Positions 10,663 through 20,029 of a stretch of 36,098 nt of DNA are shown here, in pieces; the first letter of the stretch is position 1, and the number at the start of each line of letters is the position of its first letter. The notes below the pieces were generated by a model. It did not search any database, was not told the origin of the DNA, and saw only the letters and a program-made list of their open reading frames with translations. The position numbers were made by a program, and so were the translations under genes. This DNA comes from Actinomycetota bacterium (lineage in GTDB: Bacteria > Actinomycetota > Actinomycetes > Nanopelagicales > Nanopelagicaceae), in assembly GCA_009705675.1 (NCBI GenBank), contig WLSX01000001.1:1-36098 (forward strand), given 5' to 3'.

Positions 10663-11640
10663 ATGGCAATGACCGAAGCGGTTAAAGATGAGCTAAGTCG
10701 GCTCTCAATAACTAAACCATGCTGCCGTAAGGCAGAGGTTTCTTCATTACTTAGATTTGCTGGTGGACTTCATATTGCAGCTGGAAAAATTATTATTGAG
10801 GTTGAATTAGATACCGCACAAAGTGCTCGTCGGTTAAGGAAAGATATATCCGAAATTTTTGGTCATGAAAGTGAATTATCAGTAGTTTCTTCAAGTGGGA
10901 TTAGAAAAGGTAGCCGATATATCGTGCGAGTTTTAGCTGATGGGGATGCACTTGCCAGACAAACTGGATTGGTAGATGCAAATAATCGTCCAATCAGAGG
11001 GTTGCCGCCACAAGTAGTTTCCGCTGCAATCTGCGATTCTGAGGCTGCTTGGCGCGGAGCTTTTCTTGCTCACGGTTCCCTAACTGAACCTGGTAGATCC
11101 TCAGCCCTTGAGATTACCTGTCCTGGGCCAGAGGCTGCTTTGGCATTAGTAGGGGCAGCCCGCAGATTAGGAATTACAGCAAAGGCTAGAGAGGTTAGGA
11201 GTGTTGATCGAGTTGTAATAAGAGATGGCGATGCAATTGGTGCGCTATTAACCAGACTTGGTGCGCATGAAACAGTATTAGCTTGGGAAGAACGTCGCAT
11301 GCGAAGAGAGGTTCGTGCTACTGCTAATAGATTGGCAAATTTTGATGATGCGAATTTACGTAGGTCTGCAAGAGCTGCAGTAGCCGCTTCAGCTAGAGTG
11401 CAAAGAGCGATGGAAATACTGGGTCCTGAAATTCCAGATCATTTAAAGGAAGCCGGTGACTTAAGAGTTAATCATGGCCAGGCAAGCCTTGAAGAGTTGG
11501 GTTCACTTGCGACACCGCCAATGACGAAGGATGCGATTGCTGGTCGTATTCGTCGCTTACTTGCAATGGCTGATAAGCGTGCTCGTGAGTTAGGTGTACC
11601 AGATACTGAGGCAAGTATTAGCCCAGATTTATTGAATTAG
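10663..11640 (+). CDS. whiA: DNA-binding protein WhiA
   Basis: WhiA combines a degenerate LAGLIDADG homing-endonuclease fold, here without nuclease activity, with a C-terminal helix-turn-helix. In Streptomyces it co-activates sporulation septation genes with WhiB; in other Gram-positives it affects division and chromosome segregation. The 325 residues begin [14 protein letters not shown], as is usual in actinobacteria, and include [19 protein letters not shown] near residue 20. The C-terminal region [21 protein letters not shown] matches the HTH part. A clear AGAGGAG site at the end of the 40-base gap after yvcK supports the ATG at 10663. A sporulation role is unlikely in this lineage, so a division role is inferred. 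Confidence 0.96.
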   Translation: MAMTEAVKDELSRLSITKPCCRKAEVSSLLRFAGGLHIAAGKIIIEVELDTAQSARRLRKDISEIFGHESELSVVSSSGIRKGSRYIVRVLADGDALARQTGLVDANNRPIRGLPPQVVSAAICDSEAAWRGAFLAHGSLTEPGRSSALEITCPGPEAALALVGAARRLGITAKAREVRSVDRVVIRDGDAIGALLTRLGAHETVLAWEERRMRREVRATANRLANFDDANLRRSARAAVAASARVQRAMEILGPEIPDHLKEAGDLRVNHGQASLEELGSLATPPMTKDAIAGRIRRLLAMADKRARELGVPDTEASISPDLLN

Positions 11641-11666
11641 TCGCTACTTCTAGGCTGGTAAGATAA

Positions 11667-12725
<1,059 letters not shown>

Positions 12726-12730
12726 TTTAG

Positions 12731-13915
12731 ATGGGCATAAAAACACTTTCTCAGTTAGACCCTCAAAATACGCAAGTAATTTTGCGCTGTGATTTAAATG
12801 TTCCAATTAAAGATGGTCTGATTACTGATGATGGCAGAATAGTGGCTTCATTAAGCACAATTAAGAAGCTGTTAAATGCTAACTGCTCAATTGTAATTAT
12901 TGCCCACCTGGGTAGACCTAAAGGGGAGCGAAAGAGCGAACTTTCATTAGCACCTGTGGCAAAGCGACTAGGTGAACTGCTTAAAATTAACATTGAATTT
13001 TCTTCAGACATTACTGGCGCTGATGCCAAGGTTAGTGAATTAAAATCTGGACAAATTCTGCTACTTGAGAATATTAGGTTTGAAGCAGCTGAAACAAGCA
13101 AGGATGAAGCGGAACGAATTGAGCTAGCGAAAAAACTTGCTAGGTATGGAAAAGTTTATGTAGGCGATGGCTTTGGCGCAGTTCATCGCAAGCATTCATC
13201 TGTATTTGAGCTAGCAAAAATGTTACCTCATGCAGCTGGAGACTTGGTTGCAGCTGAAGTTGAAGTACTTGAGAAGTTAACTAAAAACCCATCTCGCCCA
13301 TATGGTGTTCTTTTAGGGGGAGCAAAAGTTTCCGACAAGATTGGTGTAATTTCTAATTTCCTCGATAAAGTAAATATCATTGCGATTGGTGGTGGCATGG
13401 TGTTTACCTTCCTAGCTGCGCAAGGTAAAGAGGTTGGCAAGTCATTAGTTGAAATCGATTTAATACCCACCGTAAAGGAATTATTAGCTAGGGCAGAAAA
13501 GTTGGGCGTTAAGATCTTATTACCCACTGACATTGTGGTAGCACCAGAATTTGCCGAAAATGCAAAGCCAACAACTGTTACAGCAGATAAGATTCCTAAT
13601 GATCAGATGGGATTAGATATTGGTCCAGAGAGTGCTGTTAATTTTGCAAGTGAAATAAAAAAATGTAAGACTGTTTTCTGGAATGGCCCTATGGGAGTTT
13701 TTGAGTTTAAGAATTTTGCTTATGGCACAAAGGTGGTTGCACAAGCACTAACTGAGGTCGATGGAATGGCAGTAGTCGGCGGGGGAGATTCGGCAGCAGC
13801 AGTACGTAAACTAGGATTCGCAGATACAGATTTTGGTTATATCTCAACCGGCGGTGGCGCGTCTTTAGAGTATCTTGAAGGCAAAGAGCTTCCTGGATTA
13901 ATTGCACTAAGTTAG
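12731..13915 (+). CDS. pgk: Phosphoglycerate kinase
   Basis: PGK transfers phosphate from 1,3-bisphosphoglycerate to ADP, forming ATP and 3-phosphoglycerate. The 394-residue protein shows the N-terminal substrate-binding motif [17 protein letters not shown], the hinge-region motif [20 protein letters not shown], and the nucleotide-binding C-terminal GGGDSAAAV. Length is normal. Only five bases separate it from the gap stop and no Shine-Dalgarno sequence is visible, so translation probably depends on ribosomes finishing gap. The order gap-pgk-tpiA-secG is conserved across actinobacteria. Confidence 0.97.
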   Translation: MGIKTLSQLDPQNTQVILRCDLNVPIKDGLITDDGRIVASLSTIKKLLNANCSIVIIAHLGRPKGERKSELSLAPVAKRLGELLKINIEFSSDITGADAKVSELKSGQILLLENIRFEAAETSKDEAERIELAKKLARYGKVYVGDGFGAVHRKHSSVFELAKMLPHAAGDLVAAEVEVLEKLTKNPSRPYGVLLGGAKVSDKIGVISNFLDKVNIIAIGGGMVFTFLAAQGKEVGKSLVEIDLIPTVKELLARAEKLGVKILLPTDIVVAPEFAENAKPTTVTADKIPNDQMGLDIGPESAVNFASEIKKCKTVFWNGPMGVFEFKNFAYGTKVVAQALTEVDGMAVVGGGDSAAAVRKLGFADTDFGYISTGGGASLEYLEGKELPGLIALS

Positions 13916-13925
13916 AAGAGGGAAA

Positions 13926-14708
13926 ATGCGTAAACCGTTAATTGCTGGAAACTGGAAGATGAATCTGAATCATCTAGAGGCGATTGCTGTAACTCAAAAG
14001 CTTGCATACTCGCTTGAGGATCGTGATTATGATGCTGTTGAGGTTGTAATTATTCCACCATTTACTGATATTCGCTCAATACAAACTTTAATCGATGGTG
14101 ATCGACTTCGATTACTTTATGGAGCTCAGGATCTTTCGGCATCTGAATCTGGGGCACATACTGGTGATATTTCTGGTTCAATGTTGGCCAAACTTGGGTG
14201 CACCTATGTATTAATCGGTCACAGTGAGCGCCGGGCAAACCATAATGAAGATGATGCTCTTATAAATCGTAAAATTAAAGCAGCTTTTGCTAATGAATTA
14301 AAACCAATCCTTTGTGTTGGTGAAGAGTTGGTAGTTAGAGAATCGGGTAACCATATTGCACATGTGCTTGAGCAATTAAGAAACGCTCTGAAAGGTTTCC
14401 ATAAACCAGATCTTAAAAAAATCGTTATTGCTTATGAACCAGTATGGGCAATCGGTACTGGCAAAACTGCGACACCAGAGGATGCTCAAGAGGTTTGTTC
14501 GGCAATTCGAACCGAATTAAGAAAAATTGGCAGTGATGAAATAGCTGATAATTGTCGGATTCTTTATGGCGGATCTGTTAAATCAATTAATACCTTAGAC
14601 ATCATGAAAGAGGATGATGTTGATGGGGCATTGGTTGGAGGCGCATCTTTAGACCCAGAAGAGTTTGCCAGAATATCTAAATTCCACCGGGTCCTAAATA
14701 AGGCTTAA
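13926..14708 (+). CDS. tpiA: Triosephosphate isomerase
   Basis: TpiA interconverts dihydroxyacetone phosphate and glyceraldehyde-3-phosphate. In 260 residues the active-site lysine is in AGNWKMN (K11), the electrophilic histidine in GHSERR (H99) and the catalytic glutamate in [12 protein letters not shown] (E171). The phosphate-binding loops LYGGSV and GALVGGASL follow near the C-terminus. A GAGGG ribosome-binding site lies just before the ATG, ten bases after pgk. This completes the lower-glycolysis block. The 87-base gap to secG holds a possible promoter and a tRNA-like element, described separately. Confidence 0.97.
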   Translation: MRKPLIAGNWKMNLNHLEAIAVTQKLAYSLEDRDYDAVEVVIIPPFTDIRSIQTLIDGDRLRLLYGAQDLSASESGAHTGDISGSMLAKLGCTYVLIGHSERRANHNEDDALINRKIKAAFANELKPILCVGEELVVRESGNHIAHVLEQLRNALKGFHKPDLKKIVIAYEPVWAIGTGKTATPEDAQEVCSAIRTELRKIGSDEIADNCRILYGGSVKSINTLDIMKEDDVDGALVGGASLDPEEFARISKFHRVLNKA

Positions 14709-14717
14709 TTTGCTGGG

Positions 14718-14746
14718 TTTAAGAAAAGTTTCAGAAAAGATAGTAT
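14718..14746 (+). promoter_or_regulatory. Possible promoter for secG-rbpA
   Basis: TAGTAT (14741-14746) resembles a -10 box and lies 17 bases after TTTAAG (14718-14723), a poor -35 box. Transcription would begin near 14753, giving secG a leader of about 43 bases that starts in the tRNA-like element. This is a weak pattern match; secG could also be read from the gap operon. Confidence 0.3.
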
Positions 14747-14750
14747 CCTT

Positions 14751-14795
14751 GGCAGGTAGCCGAGCGGTAAGGCTCTAACAGATGAAGGCGAGTAA
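14751..14795 (+). other. tRNA D-arm-like element in the secG leader
   Basis: The segment 14757-14773 reads TA-GCC-GAGCGGTAA-GGC. This matches tRNA positions 8-25: the U8/A9 pair, a 3-bp D stem (14759-14761 with 14771-14773) and a nine-base loop with the conserved GG. No anticodon stem, T arm or 3' acceptor strand follows; secG starts at 14796. It is therefore not a working tRNA gene. It may be a relic of a tRNA, a leader hairpin, or chance. Confidence 0.35.
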
Positions 14796-15023
14796 ATGAA
14801 TTTAGCTCTTTCGATTATTTTAGTCCTCTCGAGCGTATTGATGATTATTTTGGTGCTGCTTCACAAAGGTAAGGGCTCTGGATTATCAGATCTTTTTGGC
14901 GGCGGTATCTCTTCAACTTATGGTGGCTCATCAGTAGTTGAGAAAAACTTAGACCGCATAACTATCGTTGTTGGTGGCGTTTGGTTTGCATCAGTTGTAG
15001 CGCTTAGTTTGTTATTAAAGTAA
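14796..15023 (+). CDS. secG: Preprotein translocase subunit SecG
   Basis: SecG is the small membrane subunit of the SecYEG channel that stimulates protein export. The 75-residue sequence has the family layout: an N-terminal membrane helix (LALSIILVLSSVLMIILVLL, residues 3-22), the loop HKGKGSGLSDLFGGG, a Gly/Ser-rich link, and a second helix near the C-terminus (IVVGGVWFASVVALSLLL). Its place after gap-pgk-tpiA is the standard one in actinobacteria. The purine-rich stretch GAAGGCGAG before the ATG serves as ribosome-binding site. Confidence 0.95.
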   Translation: MNLALSIILVLSSVLMIILVLLHKGKGSGLSDLFGGGISSTYGGSSVVEKNLDRITIVVGGVWFASVVALSLLLK

Positions 15024-15045
15024 TAAGAAAACCTAAGGAGTAATA

Positions 15046-15387
15046 ATGGCTGGTGGAAGTGCAATTCGTGGCAGTCGTGTTGGTGCAGGCCCAATGGGCG
15101 AAGCAGAGCGCGGTGAGTCGATTGCTCGCTTTAGAGTTTCATACTGGTGTGCAAATGGTCATGAAACTAAACCATCATTTGCCGAGGATGGCACAGTAGA
15201 AGTTCCAGCTGAATGGGATTGTCCACGGTGTGGATTTCCAGCCGGGCAAGATAAAAATAAGCCACCAATGCCACTAAAAAATGAGCCATATAAAACTCAC
15301 TTGGCATATGTGAAGGAACGCAGAACTGAAGCAGAAGCAAATAAGGTATTAGATATTGCTCTTAAAAAATTACGTGGTGAGGATTAA
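15046..15387 (+). CDS. rbpA: RNA polymerase-binding protein RbpA
   Basis: RbpA is an actinobacteria-specific transcription factor that binds RNA polymerase and principal sigma factors and helps form and stabilise the open complex. The 113 residues carry an N-terminal tail (GGSAIRGSRVGAGPM), a central zinc-ribbon-like core with C35, H39, C59 and C62 (WCANGHE, WDCPRCGFPAG), and a C-terminal helical sigma-interaction region (THLAYVKERRTEAEANKVL). All four metal-ligand candidates are present, as in the Streptomyces protein. The ribosome-binding site is a strong AAGGAG. The gene ends one base before the convergent pgi stop, with no terminator between. Confidence 0.95.
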   Translation: MAGGSAIRGSRVGAGPMGEAERGESIARFRVSYWCANGHETKPSFAEDGTVEVPAEWDCPRCGFPAGQDKNKPPMPLKNEPYKTHLAYVKERRTEAEANKVLDIALKKLRGED

Positions 15388-15388
15388 T

Positions 15389-16894
15389 TTAAAATTCGGA
15401 GATTAATTTATTAATACCTGTACTTCGATTTTTTAGATGAATTCTTAGTAAAGGTAATTTTCTCTCCGTTAGCGCTTGAGCATCACCTAGGGCTTGAGCA
15501 AGGATTAATTGTGAAAATGTGTAAGGCTTATTTGGAATCTCAATATCAACATCAGATTCAGCGGTGATTTGAATAAACCCACCATTAGGTTGGCCACCTT
15601 TATGGAATTGACCAGTTGAATGAAGAAATCTTGGTCCCCAGCCGAAAGTAGTTGGCTTATTAGTTCTCTTAGCTATTAGAGCCCGAATTTTTACGATTTC
15701 ATTCTCTGAACCGCGAGTTAGGTAGGCCATTACTGCAAAATATTTTACAGAAGTTTGCAAAAACTCAGTAATGGTTTTGACATCTATATTTGAGTAAATT
15801 GCAATTTCACTATCTTCGTATACCGGTAACAAAGCTTGTAGTTTTCCTGATGAAATTTGATCAAGAATCACAGCAGTTCGATCCTTTGCTTCGGCTACAT
15901 TTGGCTGGTTAAATGGATCAACTTCAAGTAAATAACAGAGCAGCGCGGTTACCCATTCCCATAATATAAATTGCTCGCCAAGTGTGCCATTGACAATTAA
16001 ATCAAAATCTCCATCAGCAAACCCAACTTTAAGATTCTTATCAAAATCAGAATTTTCCTCAATTACTACCGGCAATCTTCCTCGCTGGTTTTTTCCAGTT
16101 GATTCAGCGATTAATTGCTCAATCCAGTCAGAAATTCCGGGTAAGCCAGAGTTTGTATCACTGAAATTAATAAATTGTTCTGTGTTTGAATATAAGGTGG
16201 CAGCAATTAGAACTGCAGGAGAGTTATTTGAAATGAAACCAGTAGCAGCATCTTGCGCATCATCTAACAAAACTGAGATATCAATTCCCAATAAACTAGC
16301 AGGTACCAAACCGAATGCTGATAATGCACTAAACCTTCCACCAACATTGGGGTCTGCATTTATAACCCGGTAACCATCTTTGCGTGCCTCTATATCTAAA
16401 GATGTTCCAGAATCGGTAACTATTACAATGTGATCAGAAGGCTTTAAATTTGCTTTATTTAGTAAATTAGCAAAGTAGGCAAATTGGGAGGTTGTTTCAA
16501 TTGTTGATCCAGATTTCGAACCAATCACTATTACTGATTTTAATAAATCTGATGGGACTGATCTTAGAATCTGAGCTGGATCGGTGGAATCAATAACAGT
16601 TAATCTCTTCCCATATGCGGCCGCAATTACTTCGGGCGCAAGTGATGATCCACCCATGCCGCAAAGAATCACATTTACTAAGTTATTACTTCTTGCCCAA
16701 GCTGATAGAGCATCTAACTGTGGCAATAAATCCCTAGAACTATTTGGTAGATCTATCCAACCCAATCTACTAATAGCTTCTGTATTCTCACCCCACAACG
16801 TGTGATCTTTTGCAGCAATTTTTGGTGAAATAGAATTTAGTTTGGTAATTATTTCAGGTTTATTTTTACTTAGGCTTGGCCCGCTAATAATCAT
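15389..16894 (-). CDS. pgi: Glucose-6-phosphate isomerase (short divergent type)
   Basis: This enzyme interconverts glucose-6-phosphate and fructose-6-phosphate. The 501-residue protein has the sugar-phosphate isomerase motifs CGMGGSSLAPEV near residue 79, SKSGSTIETT near 129, NVGGRFSALSAFG, and FLHSTGQFHKGG near the C-terminal end. It is shorter than the E. coli enzyme and matches the divergent PGI type that in some bacteria is fused behind transaldolase. Here the genes are separate, with the pgi ATG overlapping the tal stop by four bases. Compared with many actinobacteria, zwf, opcA and pgl are absent between this gene and rbpA-secG. Last gene of the minus-strand operon. Confidence 0.93.
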   Translation of the reverse strand: MIISGPSLSKNKPEIITKLNSISPKIAAKDHTLWGENTEAISRLGWIDLPNSSRDLLPQLDALSAWARSNNLVNVILCGMGGSSLAPEVIAAAYGKRLTVIDSTDPAQILRSVPSDLLKSVIVIGSKSGSTIETTSQFAYFANLLNKANLKPSDHIVIVTDSGTSLDIEARKDGYRVINADPNVGGRFSALSAFGLVPASLLGIDISVLLDDAQDAATGFISNNSPAVLIAATLYSNTEQFINFSDTNSGLPGISDWIEQLIAESTGKNQRGRLPVVIEENSDFDKNLKVGFADGDFDLIVNGTLGEQFILWEWVTALLCYLLEVDPFNQPNVAEAKDRTAVILDQISSGKLQALLPVYEDSEIAIYSNIDVKTITEFLQTSVKYFAVMAYLTRGSENEIVKIRALIAKRTNKPTTFGWGPRFLHSTGQFHKGGQPNGGFIQITAESDVDIEIPNKPYTFSQLILAQALGDAQALTERKLPLLRIHLKNRSTGINKLISEF

Positions 16895-17976
16895 TTAGAG
16901 TTTCCTAATACCGTATTAATAGTGTCCATTAAATCTAGCCAGGCAGCTTCAAACTTTGCTACGCCATCTATTTCAAGTGCTTCGGTGATCTTTTCTAAAT
17001 CAATGCCTGAAAGTGCAAGTTTTGCAAGAGAAGATTTAGCTTTTAAAACATTTGTAGTAATGGTGTCACCAGTAAATATTCCTGTCTTTCTAACTGCATC
17101 TAAGGTGGCCTCTGGCATTGTGTTAACTGTATTTTTGGCAATTAAAAGCATTACATATCTTGTTGGATCATAAGAAGGATCCTTGACGCCAGTTGATGCC
17201 CATAATGGTCTTTGTAGATTCCCACCTTTTGATGCAATCTTTTGCCAACGCTGAGTGTTTTCAAATGTTTGATAAGCATCATATGCCAATATCGCGTTAG
17301 CAATCGCGATGCTACCTCTGAGCTCGGAATCGATAGGTAATTGTTTATCTACCTCACTGTCAATTCTGCTAATAAAAAATGATGCTACTGAGTAGATATT
17401 AGTAATCGCTTTACCAGAGGCCAATCTTTTTTCCAGTCCAGCCGTAAAAGCATCTAAAACTTGCTTATATCGATTTACTGAAAAAATTAAAGTTACGTTT
17501 ACACTTATTCCTTGAGATATTAGCTCTGTAATTGCAGGTAAACCTTCTACTGTTGCTGGTACTTTTATAAGAAGGTTTGGCCGACTAATTATCCGCCATA
17601 GATCTTTTCCTTGATCAATTGTTGATTTTGTGTCTCTTGCAAATCTTGGATCAACCTCAATTGAAACCCGGCCATCCACCCCATTAGAATCTTTAAAAGT
17701 TTGAGCAAAAAGGTCACAAGCATTTCGAACATCATCTGTGGTTAAGGTTGTGATTATCTCTTCAACAGTTTTTTCACTATTTTTAGTAATATCATTTATA
17801 TAAAGGTCAGACTTGCTAATTGCCGCTGAAAATATACTTGGATTAGTAGTAACGCCAACTACGCTATCTTCTTGAATAAGTTTAGCTAAAGAATTATTTC
17901 TTAATCTTTCTCTTGAAAGATCATCAAGCCAAACTGCAACACCTGCCTCAGAAATTTGTTCTAATGCATTAGCCAT
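16891..17976 (-). CDS. tal: Transaldolase
   Basis: Transaldolase moves a dihydroxyacetone unit between sugar phosphates in the non-oxidative pentose phosphate pathway, through a Schiff base. The 361-residue sequence has the N-terminal motif VAVWLDDLSRERL, GVTTNPSIF (41-49), and the Schiff-base lysine in NLLIKVPAT (K138). Later come SVNVTLIFSVNRY and RPLWASTGVKDPSY. This is the longer actinobacterial and cyanobacterial form. It overlaps tkt by eight bases upstream and pgi by four bases downstream. Together with tkt and pgi it links pentose phosphates to glycolysis. Confidence 0.96.
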   Translation of the reverse strand: MANALEQISEAGVAVWLDDLSRERLRNNSLAKLIQEDSVVGVTTNPSIFSAAISKSDLYINDITKNSEKTVEEIITTLTTDDVRNACDLFAQTFKDSNGVDGRVSIEVDPRFARDTKSTIDQGKDLWRIISRPNLLIKVPATVEGLPAITELISQGISVNVTLIFSVNRYKQVLDAFTAGLEKRLASGKAITNIYSVASFFISRIDSEVDKQLPIDSELRGSIAIANAILAYDAYQTFENTQRWQKIASKGGNLQRPLWASTGVKDPSYDPTRYVMLLIAKNTVNTMPEATLDAVRKTGIFTGDTITTNVLKAKSSLAKLALSGIDLEKITEALEIDGVAKFEAAWLDLMDTINTVLGNSK

Positions 17977-20029
17977 TTGCTTTTTTAATACTTTCTTTCG
18001 CTGCTAAAACAATCTTTTCAACTGTAAATCCAAACTCTTTAAACAATACTGAAGCACTAGCTGAGGCGCCAAAGTGTTCAAGTGATACCGCAATTCCTGA
18101 ATCCCCAATGTATTGATACCAAGGTTGGGAAATTCCAGCCTCAATACTTACCCTTGCTTTTATTTTTTTAGGAAGTACTTGCTCTCTATAACTTCCTGGC
18201 TGTTCCATAAACCACTCAAGAGAGGGTGCACTAACAACTCGCGCCTTAATCCCTTCAGCCATTAGTTTCTCTTGTGCTGCCAAAGTTAGTGACACCTCTG
18301 AGCCTGTTGCAATTAAAATTACATCAGGATTACTGTTATTCGGAGCATCCATAAGAATGTATGCCCCTTTAACTGCATCCTTAATGTTTGCATATTTATT
18401 TGGATCAAGTACAGGTAAGTTCTGACGTGATAGTGCCAAACCAACTGGCTTACCATCGGCAATAATTCTTCCCCAACACAAACTGACCTCATTTGCATCT
18501 GCAGGCCGCACAATCGCTAAACCTGGAATTGCTCGTAAAGCTGCAAGGTGTTCAACTGGTTGATGTGTTGGGCCATCTTCACCCAAACCAATTGAGTCAT
18601 GGCTCCATACATATGTAACAGGCAGTTGCATTAAAGCTGAGAGCCTTACCGCTCCACGCATATAGTCACTAAAAACCAAGAATGTCCCGGCGAATGGCTT
18701 AACTAAACCATGAAGTGCTGCACCATTTAGTATTGCACCCATCGCATGTTCACGGATTCCAAAGTGAATTATTCTTCCAAAAGGATTGGCACCAGTCATC
18801 TTGCTTGTTTCTGGCAAGAATGATCCGCCCCCTTCAATCGTGGTGTTATTGCTGCCTGCTAAATCTGCAGATCCACCCCAAAACTCTGGCAATATTTTTG
18901 CGATTGCGTTGATAACCTTTCCAGATGCTGCTCTGGTAGCAATATCTTTCTCAGGGGAGAAGACTGGCAAAGATTTTTCCCAACCTTCTGGAAGTTTTTT
19001 TGAGAGCAACCTTGAAAGGAGTTTGCTCTCTTCTGGGTTGTCTATCTGCCATTTAGAAAACCTAGTAAGCCATTCCTGGTAAAGATCAGATCCTTTTGTC
19101 TTTACTTTTCGTGTATGGGAGATAACTTCAGTCGGAGCAAAAAATAATTGAGCAGGGTCTAACCCAAGTTCAACCTTTGTTGCCGCAACCTCATCAGCAC
19201 CTAACGCAGAACCATGTGATTCAGATGTGCCTTTAGCGGTAGGAGCTGGCCATGCAATTACTGTGTGCAATCTTATTAAAACTGGTTTTGATCTTTGTTC
19301 TAATGCTTTGATCATCGCGCCCTCTAATTTTTCGCGATCAACATCACCATTCTTTTTTGCTTCGACTTCAATTACATCCCAGCCATACGCTCTGTACCGA
19401 CCACTGACATCTTCGGTAAATGCAACATGCGTGTCACCTTCAATTGATATTCGGTTGTCATCGTAGATAACTTTTAGATTTCCAAGCTGCTGCGTACCAG
19501 CAAGGGAGGATGCTTCTGCACTTACACCTTCTTGTAAATCTCCATCAGAGCAAATAACCCAAATATTGTGGTCGAATAAATCAGTTTTATTATTTGGATC
19601 AAGTAATCCTTTTTCATACCTTGCTGCCATTGCCATACCAACGCCGTTTGCCACACCTTGTCCTAATGGTCCAGTAGTAGTTTCCACTCCGAGGGTATGG
19701 CCATACTCTGGATGGCCGGGGGTAAGTGAGTTGTAGGTACGAAAACTCTTTAAATCCTCTAACTCAACACCATATCCGGACAAATAAAGTTGAATATAAA
19801 GGGTCAATGATGAGTGACCACAGGAGAGAATAAAACGATCCCTAGCAATCCAGTTTGGATTTGCAGGATCATGTTTAAGTATTCTCTGAAATAAAGTGTA
19901 AGCAACTGGTGCCAGTGACATTGCAGTACCAGGGTGGCCATTACCAACCTTTTGTACCGCATCCATTGCAAGGGCGCGAGAAACTACTACTGCTTGATCA
20001 TCTAACGCCACCCATTTTGCTAACTTCAT
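17969..20029 (-). CDS. tkt: Transketolase
   Basis: Transketolase transfers two-carbon ketol units between sugar phosphates using thiamine diphosphate. The 686 residues include the N-terminal KVGNGHPGTAMSLAP with H32, ILSCGHSS with H72, and the ThDP/Mg-binding motif CSDGDLQEGVSAE near 160-172 followed by YDDNRISIEGD. The pyrimidine-domain catalytic glutamate lies in HFGIREHAMG, and the substrate-contact region in WSHDSIGLGEDGPTHQP. Length and motifs are normal. Its start overlaps the ctaA stop by four bases, so ctaA-tkt-tal-pgi reads as a single operon. Confidence 0.97.
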   Translation of the reverse strand: MKLAKWVALDDQAVVVSRALAMDAVQKVGNGHPGTAMSLAPVAYTLFQRILKHDPANPNWIARDRFILSCGHSSLTLYIQLYLSGYGVELEDLKSFRTYNSLTPGHPEYGHTLGVETTTGPLGQGVANGVGMAMAARYEKGLLDPNNKTDLFDHNIWVICSDGDLQEGVSAEASSLAGTQQLGNLKVIYDDNRISIEGDTHVAFTEDVSGRYRAYGWDVIEVEAKKNGDVDREKLEGAMIKALEQRSKPVLIRLHTVIAWPAPTAKGTSESHGSALGADEVAATKVELGLDPAQLFFAPTEVISHTRKVKTKGSDLYQEWLTRFSKWQIDNPEESKLLSRLLSKKLPEGWEKSLPVFSPEKDIATRAASGKVINAIAKILPEFWGGSADLAGSNNTTIEGGGSFLPETSKMTGANPFGRIIHFGIREHAMGAILNGAALHGLVKPFAGTFLVFSDYMRGAVRLSALMQLPVTYVWSHDSIGLGEDGPTHQPVEHLAALRAIPGLAIVRPADANEVSLCWGRIIADGKPVGLALSRQNLPVLDPNKYANIKDAVKGAYILMDAPNNSNPDVILIATGSEVSLTLAAQEKLMAEGIKARVVSAPSLEWFMEQPGSYREQVLPKKIKARVSIEAGISQPWYQYIGDSGIAVSLEHFGASASASVLFKEFGFTVEKIVLAAKESIKKANG

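Noticed and set aside
14751..14795. Complete tRNA gene before secG
   Set aside because: Only a D-arm-like part is present; no anticodon stem, T arm or 3' acceptor strand can be formed before the secG start.
19227..19466. Open frames opposite to tkt, and many similar frames opposite to other genes
   Set aside because: They lie wholly inside well-identified genes on the other strand, lack ribosome-binding sites and show no family motifs.
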